Below the pieces are notes generated by a model, which did no database searches, had not been told where the DNA came from, and worked only from the letters and a program-made list of their open reading frames with translations. Both the position numbers and the translations under genes were made by a program. A stretch of DNA of 23,830 nt from a virus. The stretch spans positions 1 to 23,830 of the IMG/VR virus record IMGVR_UViG_3300038441_001125; one strand, written 5' to 3'. Shown in pieces: positions 8,713-14,578 of this stretch. Each line of letters starts with the position of its first letter. Within the stretch, counting starts at the first letter, position 1.

Positions 8713-9735
8713 ATGACCTTGCGGTTCTTTGACGGCTGGGATCACTACGCAACAGCCGATGCAGCCGAGATGTGGAGTGCATTCGATGGCACTTCGTCCG
8801 GGCAATCTATCGCATCCGGCGCGGGGCGTCGCGGTGGAAATGGGTGGACGTGCAACACAACAGGTCGAGGGTTGACTATCGCAATCCCGTCGACCTCCAC
8901 TGTCATACTGGGGTTCGCGTTGAACATGGGTGCCGCGCCAGCGTCAGCCATGAATATCGTTGAGCTTCGAGAAGTATCAACGCTGCACATTGCACTGAGA
9001 ATTAACACAGACCTGTCCGTAAGCGTTCTACGAAACACGACTGTGTTGGGTACGTCCGCATCCGGTGTCATTACCGCTACGGGATTCTGTTATGTAGAGC
9101 TGAAGACCCTGATCAACGACAGCACCGGCACTTACGAGGTTCGGGTAAATGGAGGAAGCGTCCTTTCCGGAACGGGCGCTGACACGCGGAACAGTGGAAC
9201 GTCTGGCGTGATCACAGTCGCCTCGATTCTCTTCGCCCGAGGTGGGCAGATATTCGATGACTTCTATATCTGTGACGGTGCTGGATCGGTCAACAATGAT
9301 TTCCTCGGGGACCGTCGCGTTGATGCCTATTTTCCAAGCGCCAACGGCAACAGTTCGCAGATGGTGGGCAGTGACACAGATTCCACCGACAACTATCTGC
9401 TGGTGGATGAGACCAGTCCAAACGACGACACAGACTACGTGCAGTCGGACGTGCTCAACAACAAGGATACGTACACGTTCCAGAACATGGTGCATACGCC
9501 GTCATCGATCTCGGGTGTTATGGCACTCGCGAACGCGAAGAAGGACGATGCCGGAACTCGTTCGATTGCCATCGTAACGCGGTCGGGCGGTGCTGACTAT
9601 GACGGGTCATCGCATGCGCTCTCGACCAGCTATACCTACTATCGCGATATCCTGGAGACGGACCCGGCCACGTCGGCCGCATGGTCTCTGAGCGGATTCA
9701 ACAACGCTGAGTTCGGGCCCAAGGTGGCGGTATGA
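8713..9735 (+). CDS. Putative tail fibre / structural protein, concanavalin-like fold
   Basis: A 340-residue, Thr/Ser/Asn-rich beta protein that begins MTLRFFDGWDHYAT. Around residue 200 it has F-L-G-D-R-R-V-D-A-Y-F-P, a pattern I recognise from phage structural proteins annotated as having a LamG or concanavalin-like part, followed by S-T-D-N-Y-L-L-V-D-E. SD GAGGGTG sits 5-10 nt upstream of ATG. Its stop overlaps the next ATG by 4 nt. Position after the tail-tip genes suggests a virion fibre or decoration protein that may bind a cell-surface glycan. The fold assignment is inference from composition and the short motif. Confidence 0.72.
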   Translation: MTLRFFDGWDHYATADAAEMWSAFDGTSSGQSIASGAGRRGGNGWTCNTTGRGLTIAIPSTSTVILGFALNMGAAPASAMNIVELREVSTLHIALRINTDLSVSVLRNTTVLGTSASGVITATGFCYVELKTLINDSTGTYEVRVNGGSVLSGTGADTRNSGTSGVITVASILFARGGQIFDDFYICDGAGSVNNDFLGDRRVDAYFPSANGNSSQMVGSDTDSTDNYLLVDETSPNDDTDYVQSDVLNNKDTYTFQNMVHTPSSISGVMALANAKKDDAGTRSIAIVTRSGGADYDGSSHALSTSYTYYRDILETDPATSAAWSLSGFNNAEFGPKVAV

Positions 9736-9947
9736 CGGTCGCGCGCACTACCCAGGAAGTTGCGCTAACGCTCAGCGCGGTGACTCCAGTAGCGCGCGTT
9801 TCGCAGGCCGCGACACTGGTGCTCAGTTCCAACTCGCTGCATGCGATCACGTCGCAGGTCTGCGTGCTGATGCTCAGCGAGAACGTCCCCGATGATGTCG
9901 TTGGATCGAACGCCAACAAGTACCGTCAGATCCAGATCGCCTGTTAG
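9732..9947 (+). CDS. Small tail-region protein with three 17-residue repeats
   Basis: A 71-residue protein coupled by an ATGA overlap to the preceding structural gene. Residues 3-19, 20-36 and 37-53 are three consecutive 17-residue units with pattern [V/H]-A-x-x-[S/T]-Q-x-x-x-L-x-L-S. The alternating hydrophobic positions suggest short beta strands. The tail end (N-A-N-K-Y-R-Q-I-Q-I-A-C) is hydrophilic. Related A-R-V-T-Q-like units occur in some phage tail proteins, so this is probably a minor virion component, but no function is known. It is the last gene of the tail operon and converges by 4 nt on the 47-codon minus-strand gene. Confidence 0.72.
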   Translation: MTVARTTQEVALTLSAVTPVARVSQAATLVLSSNSLHAITSQVCVLMLSENVPDDVVGSNANKYRQIQIAC

Positions 9948-10087
9948 AGCAGTCGTCGTATCACATGCACGATGACGGCGATGATGATGAGCAGGATGAA
10001 AATCGCGGTGGCCATGCCGAAACCACGCACGGTGGGCCATAGCGTCCAGTTGGCGAGCCAGCACCAGAAATATCTGATGCGTCCCAT
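9944..10087 (-). CDS. Small single-pass membrane protein (47 aa)
   Basis: A minus-strand frame of 47 codons with a good SD (AAAGGA, about 9 nt upstream of ATG at 10087). Translation begins MGRIRYFWCWLANWTLWPTV; residues about 23-43 form a strong membrane helix (A-T-A-I-F-I-L-L-I-I-I-A-V-I-V), followed by a basic end H-V-I-R-R-L-L. The aromatic N-terminus and the positively charged tail give a clear single-pass topology. Its stop overlaps that of the tail gene by 3 bases (convergent). It lies antisense to late transcription and next to a moron, so it may be a lysogenic or early-expressed membrane peptide. Function unknown. Confidence 0.6.
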   Translation of the reverse strand: MGRIRYFWCWLANWTLWPTVRGFGMATAIFILLIIIAVIVHVIRRLL

Positions 10088-10125
10088 AAGAGAACATCCT
10101 TTATGAAGGGGTTAATGCGGTTCGT

Positions 10126-10134
10126 TGGTATAAT
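10126..10134 (+). promoter_or_regulatory. Extended -10 promoter of the HNH gene
   Basis: The sequence TGGTATAAT is a perfect extended -10 element (TGn plus TATAAT). No clear TTGACA lies at the normal -35 distance, as is usual for extended -10 promoters. Transcription should start about 7 nt downstream, near 10141-10143, almost at the ATG at 10144. Confidence 0.65.
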
Positions 10135-10143
10135 CTAGTCACA

Positions 10144-10794
10144 ATGCACCTAAAGCCAGTGATTCCAGGATCAAAATTCAATCGCTGGACAGTACTGCGA
10201 GAAGCGCCGCGAGCAAATCCTAAATGCCCCCGCTATTTCTGTAGGTGCGATTGCGGAACTGAGCGAATCGTGGCTTGGGGGGCAATTAAATTGGGCAGGT
10301 CCAAATCTTGTGGATGTCTTCGCAACGAGAAGACCGTCGAACGAAGCACGCTTCATGCTCATGCAAAGCGCGACAATGTGACATCGACATATCGCGCATG
10401 GCGAAACATGCTGAATCGATGCTATGTGGGAACAAACGAGTCTTACTATCGATACGGCGGTCGTGGAATAACTGTTTGTGATCGGTGGCGAGCTTCGTTC
10501 GCTGCATTCCATGCAGACATGGGCAGTAGTCCTGGTAATGGGTTTTCGCTCGATAGGCGAGACAATGACAAAGGCTACTGTAAAGAGAATTGCAGGTGGG
10601 TTTCTTCTGCAGAGCAGGCGAGAAACAAATCCACGAATGTAATCATAGAATATGATGGAGAAAGGAAGCCCTTGGTGGATTGGGCGATATCTTCCGGCAT
10701 TACTTATAGCGCCATTGTGCAGCGAATTTATGCAGGCTGGAGCATTCATGACGCGCTTACTAGACCGACCAGGATAACTTCCAGGTCCAAGTGA
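10144..10794 (+). CDS. HNH-like homing endonuclease family protein (moron)
   Basis: A 216-residue protein. Residues about 8-60 contain a cysteine-rich module: F-C-R-C-D-C-G-T-E-R, then R-S-K-S-C-G-C-L. Residues about 80-160 carry the pattern RAWRNMLNRCY, Y-G-G-R-G-I-T-V-C-D-R-W, F-S-L-D-R-R-D-N-D-K-G-Y and N-C-R-W, found in phage-borne HNH/AP2-type endonucleases. The C-terminus (Y-D-G-E-R-K-P-L-V-D-W-A ... A-G-W-S-I-H-D-A-L) looks like a small helix-turn-helix repeat. The first His of a classic HNH is replaced by D-R, so catalysis is uncertain. Base use differs from neighbours: 10621-10680 has 23 G/C of 60, against 41 of 60 in 11521-11580. It has its own promoter and terminator, so it looks like a transferred mobile gene. 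Confidence 0.8.
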   Translation: MHLKPVIPGSKFNRWTVLREAPRANPKCPRYFCRCDCGTERIVAWGAIKLGRSKSCGCLRNEKTVERSTLHAHAKRDNVTSTYRAWRNMLNRCYVGTNESYYRYGGRGITVCDRWRASFAAFHADMGSSPGNGFSLDRRDNDKGYCKENCRWVSSAEQARNKSTNVIIEYDGERKPLVDWAISSGITYSAIVQRIYAGWSIHDALTRPTRITSRSK

Positions 10795-10812
10795 TGGTCA
10801 CTCAATCGCGCT

Positions 10813-10837
10813 AACGCCCCCTTCTGGGGCGTTTTTT
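10813..10837 (+). terminator. Rho-independent terminator after the HNH gene
   Basis: AACGCCCC, loop CTTCT, GGGGCGTT: a perfect 8-bp stem with a 5-nt loop running into six Ts. It lies 19 nt after the HNH stop codon and upstream of the lysis genes. Confidence 0.92.
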
Positions 10838-10874
10838 ATGCACAACGTCATTCGATCCCCACGAGCGAACCTCC

Positions 10875-11264
10875 GTGTACCAGCGCCTAATTGATCTCGT
10901 TCTCTCGCTCATTGCCCCGCCGAGGAATGCCGGTGCTACTGAGATGCGCCGACACGCGGTCGCGCTCTCGGTCGCTGTCGCCATGATCTACGGCTACATA
11001 GCTATCTCATGGGGCGCGCTGTCGTCAATTGGAATCTCTGGCTTTGCCAAGGCCGACGATCTGGAAAGCCTGCAGGACGAAAGCGCGGAGGTGCGAGTGA
11101 CGCTGTATGGAATCGCGATCCGCGACCTGTACCGCTCGTGCCGGAATGCGGCCGACTACGATGATCGGCTCGCGCTCAACGAAGAGCTGCAGCGGGTTCG
11201 CGCCAAGTACGAGAACGCCGTCGGCGTGCCGTACCTCCTTCCTCCGTGCATTGAGGGAAGGTAA
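10875..11264 (+). CDS. Membrane protein of the lysis cassette, function unknown
   Basis: A 129-residue protein read from GTG at 10875; the SD is poor. Residues 1-13 are amphipathic and hydrophobic, and residues about 28-50 form one membrane helix. After G-F-A-K-A-D-D-L follows a charged helical domain (residues 60-115) with C100-region and C-terminal cysteines (R-S-C-R-N, P-P-C-I). A membrane anchor followed by a coiled coil is the shape of an inner-membrane spanin, but the position before the endolysin is unusual for Rz, so this remains a guess. An ATG at residue 24 (MRRHAVALSV) is a possible later start. The gene lies 8 nt before the endolysin. Confidence 0.65.
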   Translation: MYQRLIDLVLSLIAPPRNAGATEMRRHAVALSVAVAMIYGYIAISWGALSSIGISGFAKADDLESLQDESAEVRVTLYGIAIRDLYRSCRNAADYDDRLALNEELQRVRAKYENAVGVPYLLPPCIEGR

Positions 11265-11272
11265 ACCAACCC

Positions 11273-11791
11273 ATGACTCCAGCTGATCTTGCGGCATTCA
11301 TGCCGCTTGCGGGCCCGCGTGCGTCGATCTACGCCGAGCCGCTGACGCAAACGATGATCGAGTTCGGCATCGACACGCCGAAGCGACAGGCCGCCTGGCT
11401 GGCCAACCTCGCTCACGAATCCGGCAGCCTGCGCTACGTCAAAGAGATTGCCAGCGGTGCTGCGTACGAAGGCCGGCTTGATCTCGGCAACACCCAGCCG
11501 GGCGACGGCAAGCGCTTCAAAGGCCGCGGCTTCGGTCAAATCACAGGGCGCGCGAACTATCTCGCCTGCGGGCAGGCGCTTGGTTTGGACCTGATCGCGA
11601 ATCCGGAATTGCTCGAGCAGCCATTGCCGGCCGCCCGATCCGCCGGGTGGTTCTGGAAAGTGAAGCGTCTCGCGCCGCTGGCCGACGACGACAAGTTCGG
11701 CTCCGTGTGCCGATTGTGGAATGGCGGTTTCAATGGAATCGATGACCGTATCCAGCACTGGCTTCGGATACGAAGGATTCTCGGACTGTGA
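11273..11791 (+). CDS. Endolysin, glycoside hydrolase family 19 (chitinase-like)
   Basis: A 172-residue single-domain enzyme without signal peptide or membrane segment. It shows the GH19 lysozyme-like signature: L-A-H-E-S-G-S-L with E49, V-K-E-I with E58, A-Y-E-G-R near 64-68, and G-R-G-F-G-Q-I-T-G-R-A-N-Y at 84-96. Glu49 and Glu58 coincide with the catalytic glutamates described for the Salmonella phage SPN1S endolysin. The C-terminus has the expected W-N-G-G-F-N-G-I-D-D-R. It should hydrolyse the peptidoglycan glycan strand and needs a holin to reach the periplasm. The stop is followed within 11 nt by the holin-like start. Confidence 0.93.
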   Translation: MTPADLAAFMPLAGPRASIYAEPLTQTMIEFGIDTPKRQAAWLANLAHESGSLRYVKEIASGAAYEGRLDLGNTQPGDGKRFKGRGFGQITGRANYLACGQALGLDLIANPELLEQPLPAARSAGWFWKVKRLAPLADDDKFGSVCRLWNGGFNGIDDRIQHWLRIRRILGL

Positions 11792-11801
11792 GGTTCTGCA
11801 A

Positions 11802-12065
11802 ATGAAAGCTTTCTTCGATGAACACGGCACCAAGATCTACGGTGGCGTGACTGCATTTCTCGGTGCGCTCGCGACGCTCATTTCGACGGGCGCGTTCACC
11901 CAGTTGATGACGCCGGTTGCGATCGGCTGGCTCAACATCTTTGTTTCTCTGGCGACCGCCACCGTCGGTGGTATGACCATCGCGCGCGGGTTCAATAACA
12001 GCACTCAAGCGAAGGTCGCCAGCGCTCTTGAAACGGCGATCAAAGCTCAATCCCCGAAGGAGTAA
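11802..12065 (+). CDS. Putative holin, two membrane segments
   Basis: The frame is open from 11721, inside the endolysin, but ATG at 11802 has GAGG 8 nt upstream and gives an 87-residue protein typical of small holins. Residues 1-12 are charged (MKAFFDEHGTKI). Membrane segments lie at about 13-33 and 40-62, with a hydrophilic C-terminus (N-N-S-T-Q-A-K-V-A-S-A-L-E). Two helices fit a class II-like holin. The holin role is inferred from size, topology and position next to the endolysin; no specific family motif was recognised. Confidence 0.72.
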   Translation: MKAFFDEHGTKIYGGVTAFLGALATLISTGAFTQLMTPVAIGWLNIFVSLATATVGGMTIARGFNNSTQAKVASALETAIKAQSPKE

Positions 12066-12069
12066 TCCC

Positions 12070-12405
12070 ATGCGAAAACTCGCGATCATTCCCTTACTGC
12101 TGATACTCACGGCGTGCGCCTCGCTCGGTTTGGCACCGGCGAAAACGTTCGACGAACGCTGGTCCTACGCTCAAGGGCAGACCACCGGCCTGCGCGACGC
12201 ATCCACACGAGCACTCGACGCCAAGCTCATCACTTCGGGCGACATGGAGTACTGCATCGCTGTGGCCGACCGCTCGACGCAGATGCTGACCATGGCGAGG
12301 GCTGCCTACCACGTCGGCGACATCTCGACGGCCGAAGGGCGCTTGCTTTTGGTGAGCAACATCTTGACCGATCTCGAAACGTACCTGACCCAGAGGGCTA
12401 AGTAA
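12070..12405 (+). CDS. Lipoprotein of the lysis cassette
   Basis: ATG at 12070 follows a near-perfect SD (AAGGAG, 7 nt spacing) and is preferred to the upstream in-frame ATG at 12028. The 111-residue product has a short signal peptide with lipobox L-T-A-C at residues 13-16, so lipidation at C16 is likely. The mature part is helical and has no Pro-rich stretch. Phage lysis cassettes often end with an outer-membrane spanin lipoprotein, and this gene could fill that role, but it is longer than typical Rz1 and no embedded partner frame is evident. The stop shares one base with the next ATG (TAATG). Confidence 0.75.
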   Translation: MRKLAIIPLLLILTACASLGLAPAKTFDERWSYAQGQTTGLRDASTRALDAKLITSGDMEYCIAVADRSTQMLTMARAAYHVGDISTAEGRLLLVSNILTDLETYLTQRAK

Positions 12406-12596
12406 TGAACGAGCAAGTGATGGCAGCCGGCCTGATGCTGGTCAATACGCTGCTTCAGCGAGCGATGCAGGTGTCGTCACGGATTCAGGCCGGGACGCTG
12501 AGTCAGGACTTCCTCGACGCCCAGCAGATCGAAGATGGCGAGGCGAGGCAGCGTCAGTTGGATGCGCTGGAGCGCGCGAAGGCCAAAGGGCGGTAG
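12405..12596 (+). CDS. Small helical protein at the end of the lysis operon
   Basis: A 63-residue protein that starts at a TAATG junction with the lipoprotein gene, which supports real translation. Residues 1-30 are amphipathic helix (MAAGLMLVNTLLQRAMQV), and the C-terminal half is charged (QRQLDALERAKAKGR). No family recognised. It may associate with the membrane or the lipoprotein. Confidence 0.6.
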   Translation: MNEQVMAAGLMLVNTLLQRAMQVSSRIQAGTLSQDFLDAQQIEDGEARQRQLDALERAKAKGR

Positions 12597-12600
12597 GGGA

Positions 12601-12756
12601 TTACGAGGCCGGTCTGCGCTTCGTGGCCTTGAACGCGGCCAGACGTTCCCGCAACGGAATCTCGCGATGAGTAGCGAGCGGCGGCGCTATCGTCAATGGT
12701 GACGGGCCAGGGCAGTTGAATACCTCAGCTCGCTTGCTTTTCGGCTTTCGAGTCAC
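12601..12756 (-). CDS. Small basic protein (51 aa), unknown
   Basis: A GTG at 12756 has an ideal SD (AGGAGG with 5 nt spacing) and opens a 51-residue frame beginning M-T-R-K-P-K-S-K-R-A and ending K-A-T-K-R-R-P-A-S. The frame stays open further upstream, but that part lies antiparallel within the Lar-like gene in another frame. The protein is strongly basic at both ends with a central P-S-P-L-T-I-A-P-P. It is the last gene of a leftward run that begins at 13469 and converges with the lysis operon. No function can be named; the charge suggests nucleic-acid binding. Confidence 0.6.
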   Translation of the reverse strand: MTRKPKSKRAEVFNCPGPSPLTIAPPLATHREIPLRERLAAFKATKRRPAS

Positions 12757-12787
12757 AGTGACCTCCTGAATGCCTCGAACCCAAGCG

Positions 12788-13006
12788 TCAGCCGGACACA
12801 CGCTCGTTCCACGCTGCCATAGCCTTTCGTTGGGTTTCCTCTTTGCTGCCGCTCCAGCCCTCCGCGAATGCCTTTCCCCGAGCGCCATAGCCAGTGCATA
12901 CGATGTAATGGTCAATCTCGTGCCCTTGGCCGCTTGGACCGTCCCGGCGGAGAGCTCCCGATCCACCGCAAAACGGGCACTGCTTAAGGTCGTAGGTTCT
13001 AGTCAT
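12788..13006 (-). CDS. Lar-like restriction alleviation protein
   Basis: A 72-residue protein. Residues 8-15 read K-Q-C-P-F-C-G-G and the end reads A-M-A-A-W-N-E-R, the pattern of Lar-family proteins (CPFCGG...C..C...A...WN.R). Family members such as Rac prophage Lar reduce type I restriction of phage DNA. The usual second CxxC pair is C37-T-G-Y40 here, so one expected metal ligand is replaced by Tyr (codon TAT). A single G-to-A change would explain this. The gene follows the 54-residue gene by 2 nt. Lar-like phage proteins are widespread and often of unproven activity, so the family call is stronger than the functional one. Confidence 0.78.
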   Translation of the reverse strand: MTRTYDLKQCPFCGGSGALRRDGPSGQGHEIDHYIVCTGYGARGKAFAEGWSGSKEETQRKAMAAWNERVSG

Positions 13007-13008
13007 CG

Positions 13009-13173
13009 TCAGTGCCTTTTGGACTCTCGCCCCTGGATGTAATCCTCGACCGCATCTTGAATCACTTGCGCCAGATCGTTCTTCGATTCCATTGTCGCAT
13101 CATCCGGTAAGAAGTGGCAGGCCAGTTCCAGGCACAATGGATCGAAGCTGTACTCTCGATTGATGCCAGACAT
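13009..13173 (-). CDS. Small conserved phage protein (54 aa), unknown
   Basis: ATG at 13173 has GGAG 7 nt upstream and is preferred to longer in-frame extensions. The 54-residue product has F-D-P-L-C-L-E-L-A-C-H-F-L-P-D-D and L-A-Q-V-I-Q-D-A-V-E-D-Y-I. This pattern of a Cys/Leu-rich helix followed by an I-Q-x-x-V-E-D-Y helix is common in small phage proteins of unknown role. It probably forms a two-helix domain. It lies 2 nt upstream of the Lar-like gene, so the two are probably co-translated. The 104 nt between it and the zinc-ribbon gene hold nothing recognisable. Confidence 0.68.
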   Translation of the reverse strand: MSGINREYSFDPLCLELACHFLPDDATMESKNDLAQVIQDAVEDYIQGRESKRH

Positions 13174-13277
13174 ATCCGTTCTCCGTGGCATGGAATGGGC
13201 TATCGGTCGCCCGGTCGTTCTTTGCTGGGATGCGATCCTAGCCGGCCGGATCTGTGTGCGTCTGCCGCGCAGCCGCC

Positions 13278-13469
13278 TCATCGCTCCGAATCCACCTCCC
13301 GCCGACACCGCGGGCACAGCGGCCGGTCGTCTTCAGGGTGCCGGTCGCGCTCCTGAAAGGTGTTACCGCACTCCGAGCAGGTGCATTCGACCCGCGGAAG
13401 CTTCCCGGGCTTGAGCATCGATCCCAACTCCGGTTTGTGCTTGCGCCTGTAAGTCGTGATGCGCCGCAA
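13278..13469 (-). CDS. Small zinc-ribbon protein
   Basis: The open frame has no ATG near its beginning. A TTG at 13469 preceded by GAGGG gives 63 residues; an ATG at residue 18 with GGAG upstream would give 46. The core is a zinc ribbon with knuckles C31-x2-C34 and C52-x2-C55, in the contexts T-C-S-E-C-G-N-T-F and L-C-P-R-C-R. The N-terminus is basic (M-R-R-I-T-T-Y-R-R-K-H-K). It could bind nucleic acid or protein. It is the first gene of the leftward operon, divergent from the Xre repressor, so it may be controlled from the shared intergenic region. Confidence 0.65.
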   Translation of the reverse strand: MRRITTYRRKHKPELGSMLKPGKLPRVECTCSECGNTFQERDRHPEDDRPLCPRCRREVDSER

Positions 13470-13524
13470 CGTCCCTCTGCTCCCGTCCTTCTAGACTGGG
13501 CAGAGAGGGTGCCACACGAACGCC

Positions 13525-13543
13525 ATTCCCCAAAACCGGGAAT
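13525..13543. promoter_or_regulatory. Inverted repeat, candidate operator in the divergent region
   Basis: ATTCCC and GGGAAT form a perfect 6-bp inverted repeat with a 7-nt spacer. A further half-site ATTC follows at 13549-13552 (GAAT, 5 nt, ATTC). Location between two divergent genes, next to an Xre repressor gene, suggests repressor half-sites. Confidence 0.4.
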
Positions 13544-13558
13544 CACCTATTCGGCCTT

Positions 13559-13590
13559 TATAAGCGTCGGTCCCCAATGAACGGACCGAC
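13559..13590. promoter_or_regulatory. Candidate promoter and 25-bp operator before the Xre gene
   Basis: TATAAG at 13559-13564 is a plausible -10 on the plus strand; the overlapping CTTATAAA reads similarly on the minus strand. Downstream, GTCGGTCC (13566-13573) and GGACCGAC (13583-13590) form a perfect 8-bp inverted repeat with a 9-nt spacer. It spans the expected transcription start and ends 2 nt before the TTG start codon. This geometry fits autorepression by the Xre protein. Confidence 0.5.
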
Positions 13591-13592
13591 CA

Positions 13593-13823
13593 TTGAACCA
13601 CCTCTACAGCAAGCGGCAGGAGAAGCTGTGCGCGCTCCTGAAGGAATGCCGGCTGAAGGCCGGACTCACTCAGCAGCAGCTCGCTGATCGCCTGAAGCGC
13701 AGCGACAACTTCGTTTCGTACGTCGAGCGAGGGGAGCGGACATTGGGAGTGCTCGAGTTCCTCGACTACGTCGAGGCGATGGGCGCCGATCCGAAGGGGC
13801 TGCTCGGCAAGCTAATTAAGTGA
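13593..13823 (+). CDS. Xre-family transcriptional repressor (HTH_3)
   Basis: A 76-residue protein that is essentially one HTH_3 domain: L-L-K-E-C-R-L-K-A-G-L-T-Q-Q-Q-L-A-D-R-L at 15-34, recognition helix and turn N-F-V-S-Y-V-E-R-G-E-R-T-L at 39-51, then V-L-E-F-L-D-Y-V-E-A-M-G-A-D-P. There is no peptidase or dimerisation extension, so it is not a LexA-like CI. TTG at 13593 is the only usable start, because an in-frame TGA lies at 13578-13580 and the SD is weak. That suggests low expression. It is divergent from the leftward zinc-ribbon/Lar operon and convergent (8-nt overlap) with the DUF2335 operon. Likely a local regulator of the accessory region or a lysogeny accessory repressor. Confidence 0.88.
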   Translation: MNHLYSKRQEKLCALLKECRLKAGLTQQQLADRLKRSDNFVSYVERGERTLGVLEFLDYVEAMGADPKGLLGKLIK

Positions 13824-13995
13824 GCGGCCCTTTGCCGGTCAGCTGGTACGAGTCCACTTTCTCGTAGCCGTCCAGGTCGAACACGTCGATTCGACGCACG
13901 AGTACGAGCTTGGTGTCGAACACGTACTCGACGTTCCACAGCGTCCCATCCTTATCGCGCACGATGTCGCCCTTCGTGAAGTCTGTGGGTTTCAT
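13816..13995 (-). CDS. Small beta-rich phage protein (59 aa), unknown
   Basis: ATG at 13995 sits in an ATGA overlap with the stop of the preceding gene, which decides the start over a longer in-frame extension. The product reads M-K-P-T-D-F-T-K-G-D-I-V-R-D-K-D-G-T-L-W-N-V-E-Y-V and then V-L-V-R-R-I-D-V-F-D-L. Alternating hydrophobic and charged residues and G-D-I-V-x-D suggest a small SH3- or KOW-like barrel, a pattern seen in small phage proteins. Last gene of the DUF2335 operon. The function is not known. Confidence 0.65.
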   Translation of the reverse strand: MKPTDFTKGDIVRDKDGTLWNVEYVFDTKLVLVRRIDVFDLDGYEKVDSYQLTGKGPLT

Positions 13996-14189
13996 GGCTC
14001 GCGCTTCCGCATAAACGTCTCGATGTAATCCGCCCGATCGCGCCACAGATCGTACTCGCCCATTGCCTCGCGAGCAGCCTCATCGTCACCGGTCTCGTGC
14101 AGGTACAGGCATCCCGACGCCCAGCGCTCCTGCATTACGATTGTTTGGGCGAGGGCGCCGATGATGGGCTGGATGTCAGGGCGGGGCAT
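13992..14189 (-). CDS. Small acidic phage protein (65 aa), unknown
   Basis: The start ATG at 14189 forms a TAATG junction with the stop of the DUF2335 gene, and its stop overlaps the next ATG by 4 nt, so it lies in a coupled operon. The protein is helical and acidic (H-E-T-G-D-D-E-A-A-R-E-A-M-G-E-Y-D-L-W-R-D-R-A-D-Y-I-E). N-terminal P-D-I-Q-P-I-I-G-A-L-A-Q is amphipathic. No family recognised. Confidence 0.65.
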   Translation of the reverse strand: MPRPDIQPIIGALAQTIVMQERWASGCLYLHETGDDEAAREAMGEYDLWRDRADYIETFMRKREP

Positions 14190-14578
14190 TATTTACGCCC
14201 GCGTATCAGCGCCTGAGCGACGCCAAGAACGGGGACGCCAACGAGGGCAACGCCAACTAACGACGGACCGCCAAAGTAGCTGTTTATGACGGCCGCGAGG
14301 ATTGCTGTGACTCCGATAGCAGCTCCGAGCCACTGACCGCGCCAGTGAGACTTGATGTTGGCGTCCGTACTCGTTTGCTCAATCGCGAGCCGGTGAGATT
14401 GCTCTTGCTCTACCATGCGCAAGATACGATCACCGCCGCCCGGAATAATCCGGTCGAAATGCTCAAGCGCAGCTGGTGGAGGGAGTGGCCCAGACCACTC
14501 CATGGATACTTGTGTCTGCTTACGCTGCGGGACAGTGGGCTGCGGAGGCGGGGCCTTCACTTTTGCGGGGTGCTTCAC
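14189..14578 (-). CDS. DUF2335 membrane protein
   Basis: A 129-residue protein read from GTG at 14578. Residues 28-66 match DUF2335: W-S-G-P-L-P-P-P-A-A-L-E-H-F-D-R-I-I-P-G, then D-R-I-L-R-M-V-E-Q-E-Q-S-H-R. Two membrane helices follow at about 82-101 and 105-123, ending R-G-R-K. The N-terminal 25 residues are Pro/Lys/Gln-rich. A later ATG (residue 26, at 14503) would remove the 59-nt overlap with the upstream gene but has no SD. DUF2335 has no established function; two-helix phage membrane proteins in accessory operons are often superinfection-exclusion candidates, which is inference. Confidence 0.75.
   Translation of the reverse strand: MKHPAKVKAPPPQPTVPQRKQTQVSMEWSGPLPPPAALEHFDRIIPGGGDRILRMVEQEQSHRLAIEQTSTDANIKSHWRGQWLGAAIGVTAILAAVINSYFGGPSLVGVALVGVPVLGVAQALIRGRK

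Noticed and set aside
12757-12966. N-terminal extension of the 51-residue gene
   Set aside because: It runs through the Lar-like gene in another frame. GTG at 12756 has a perfect SD, so the longer reading is not needed.
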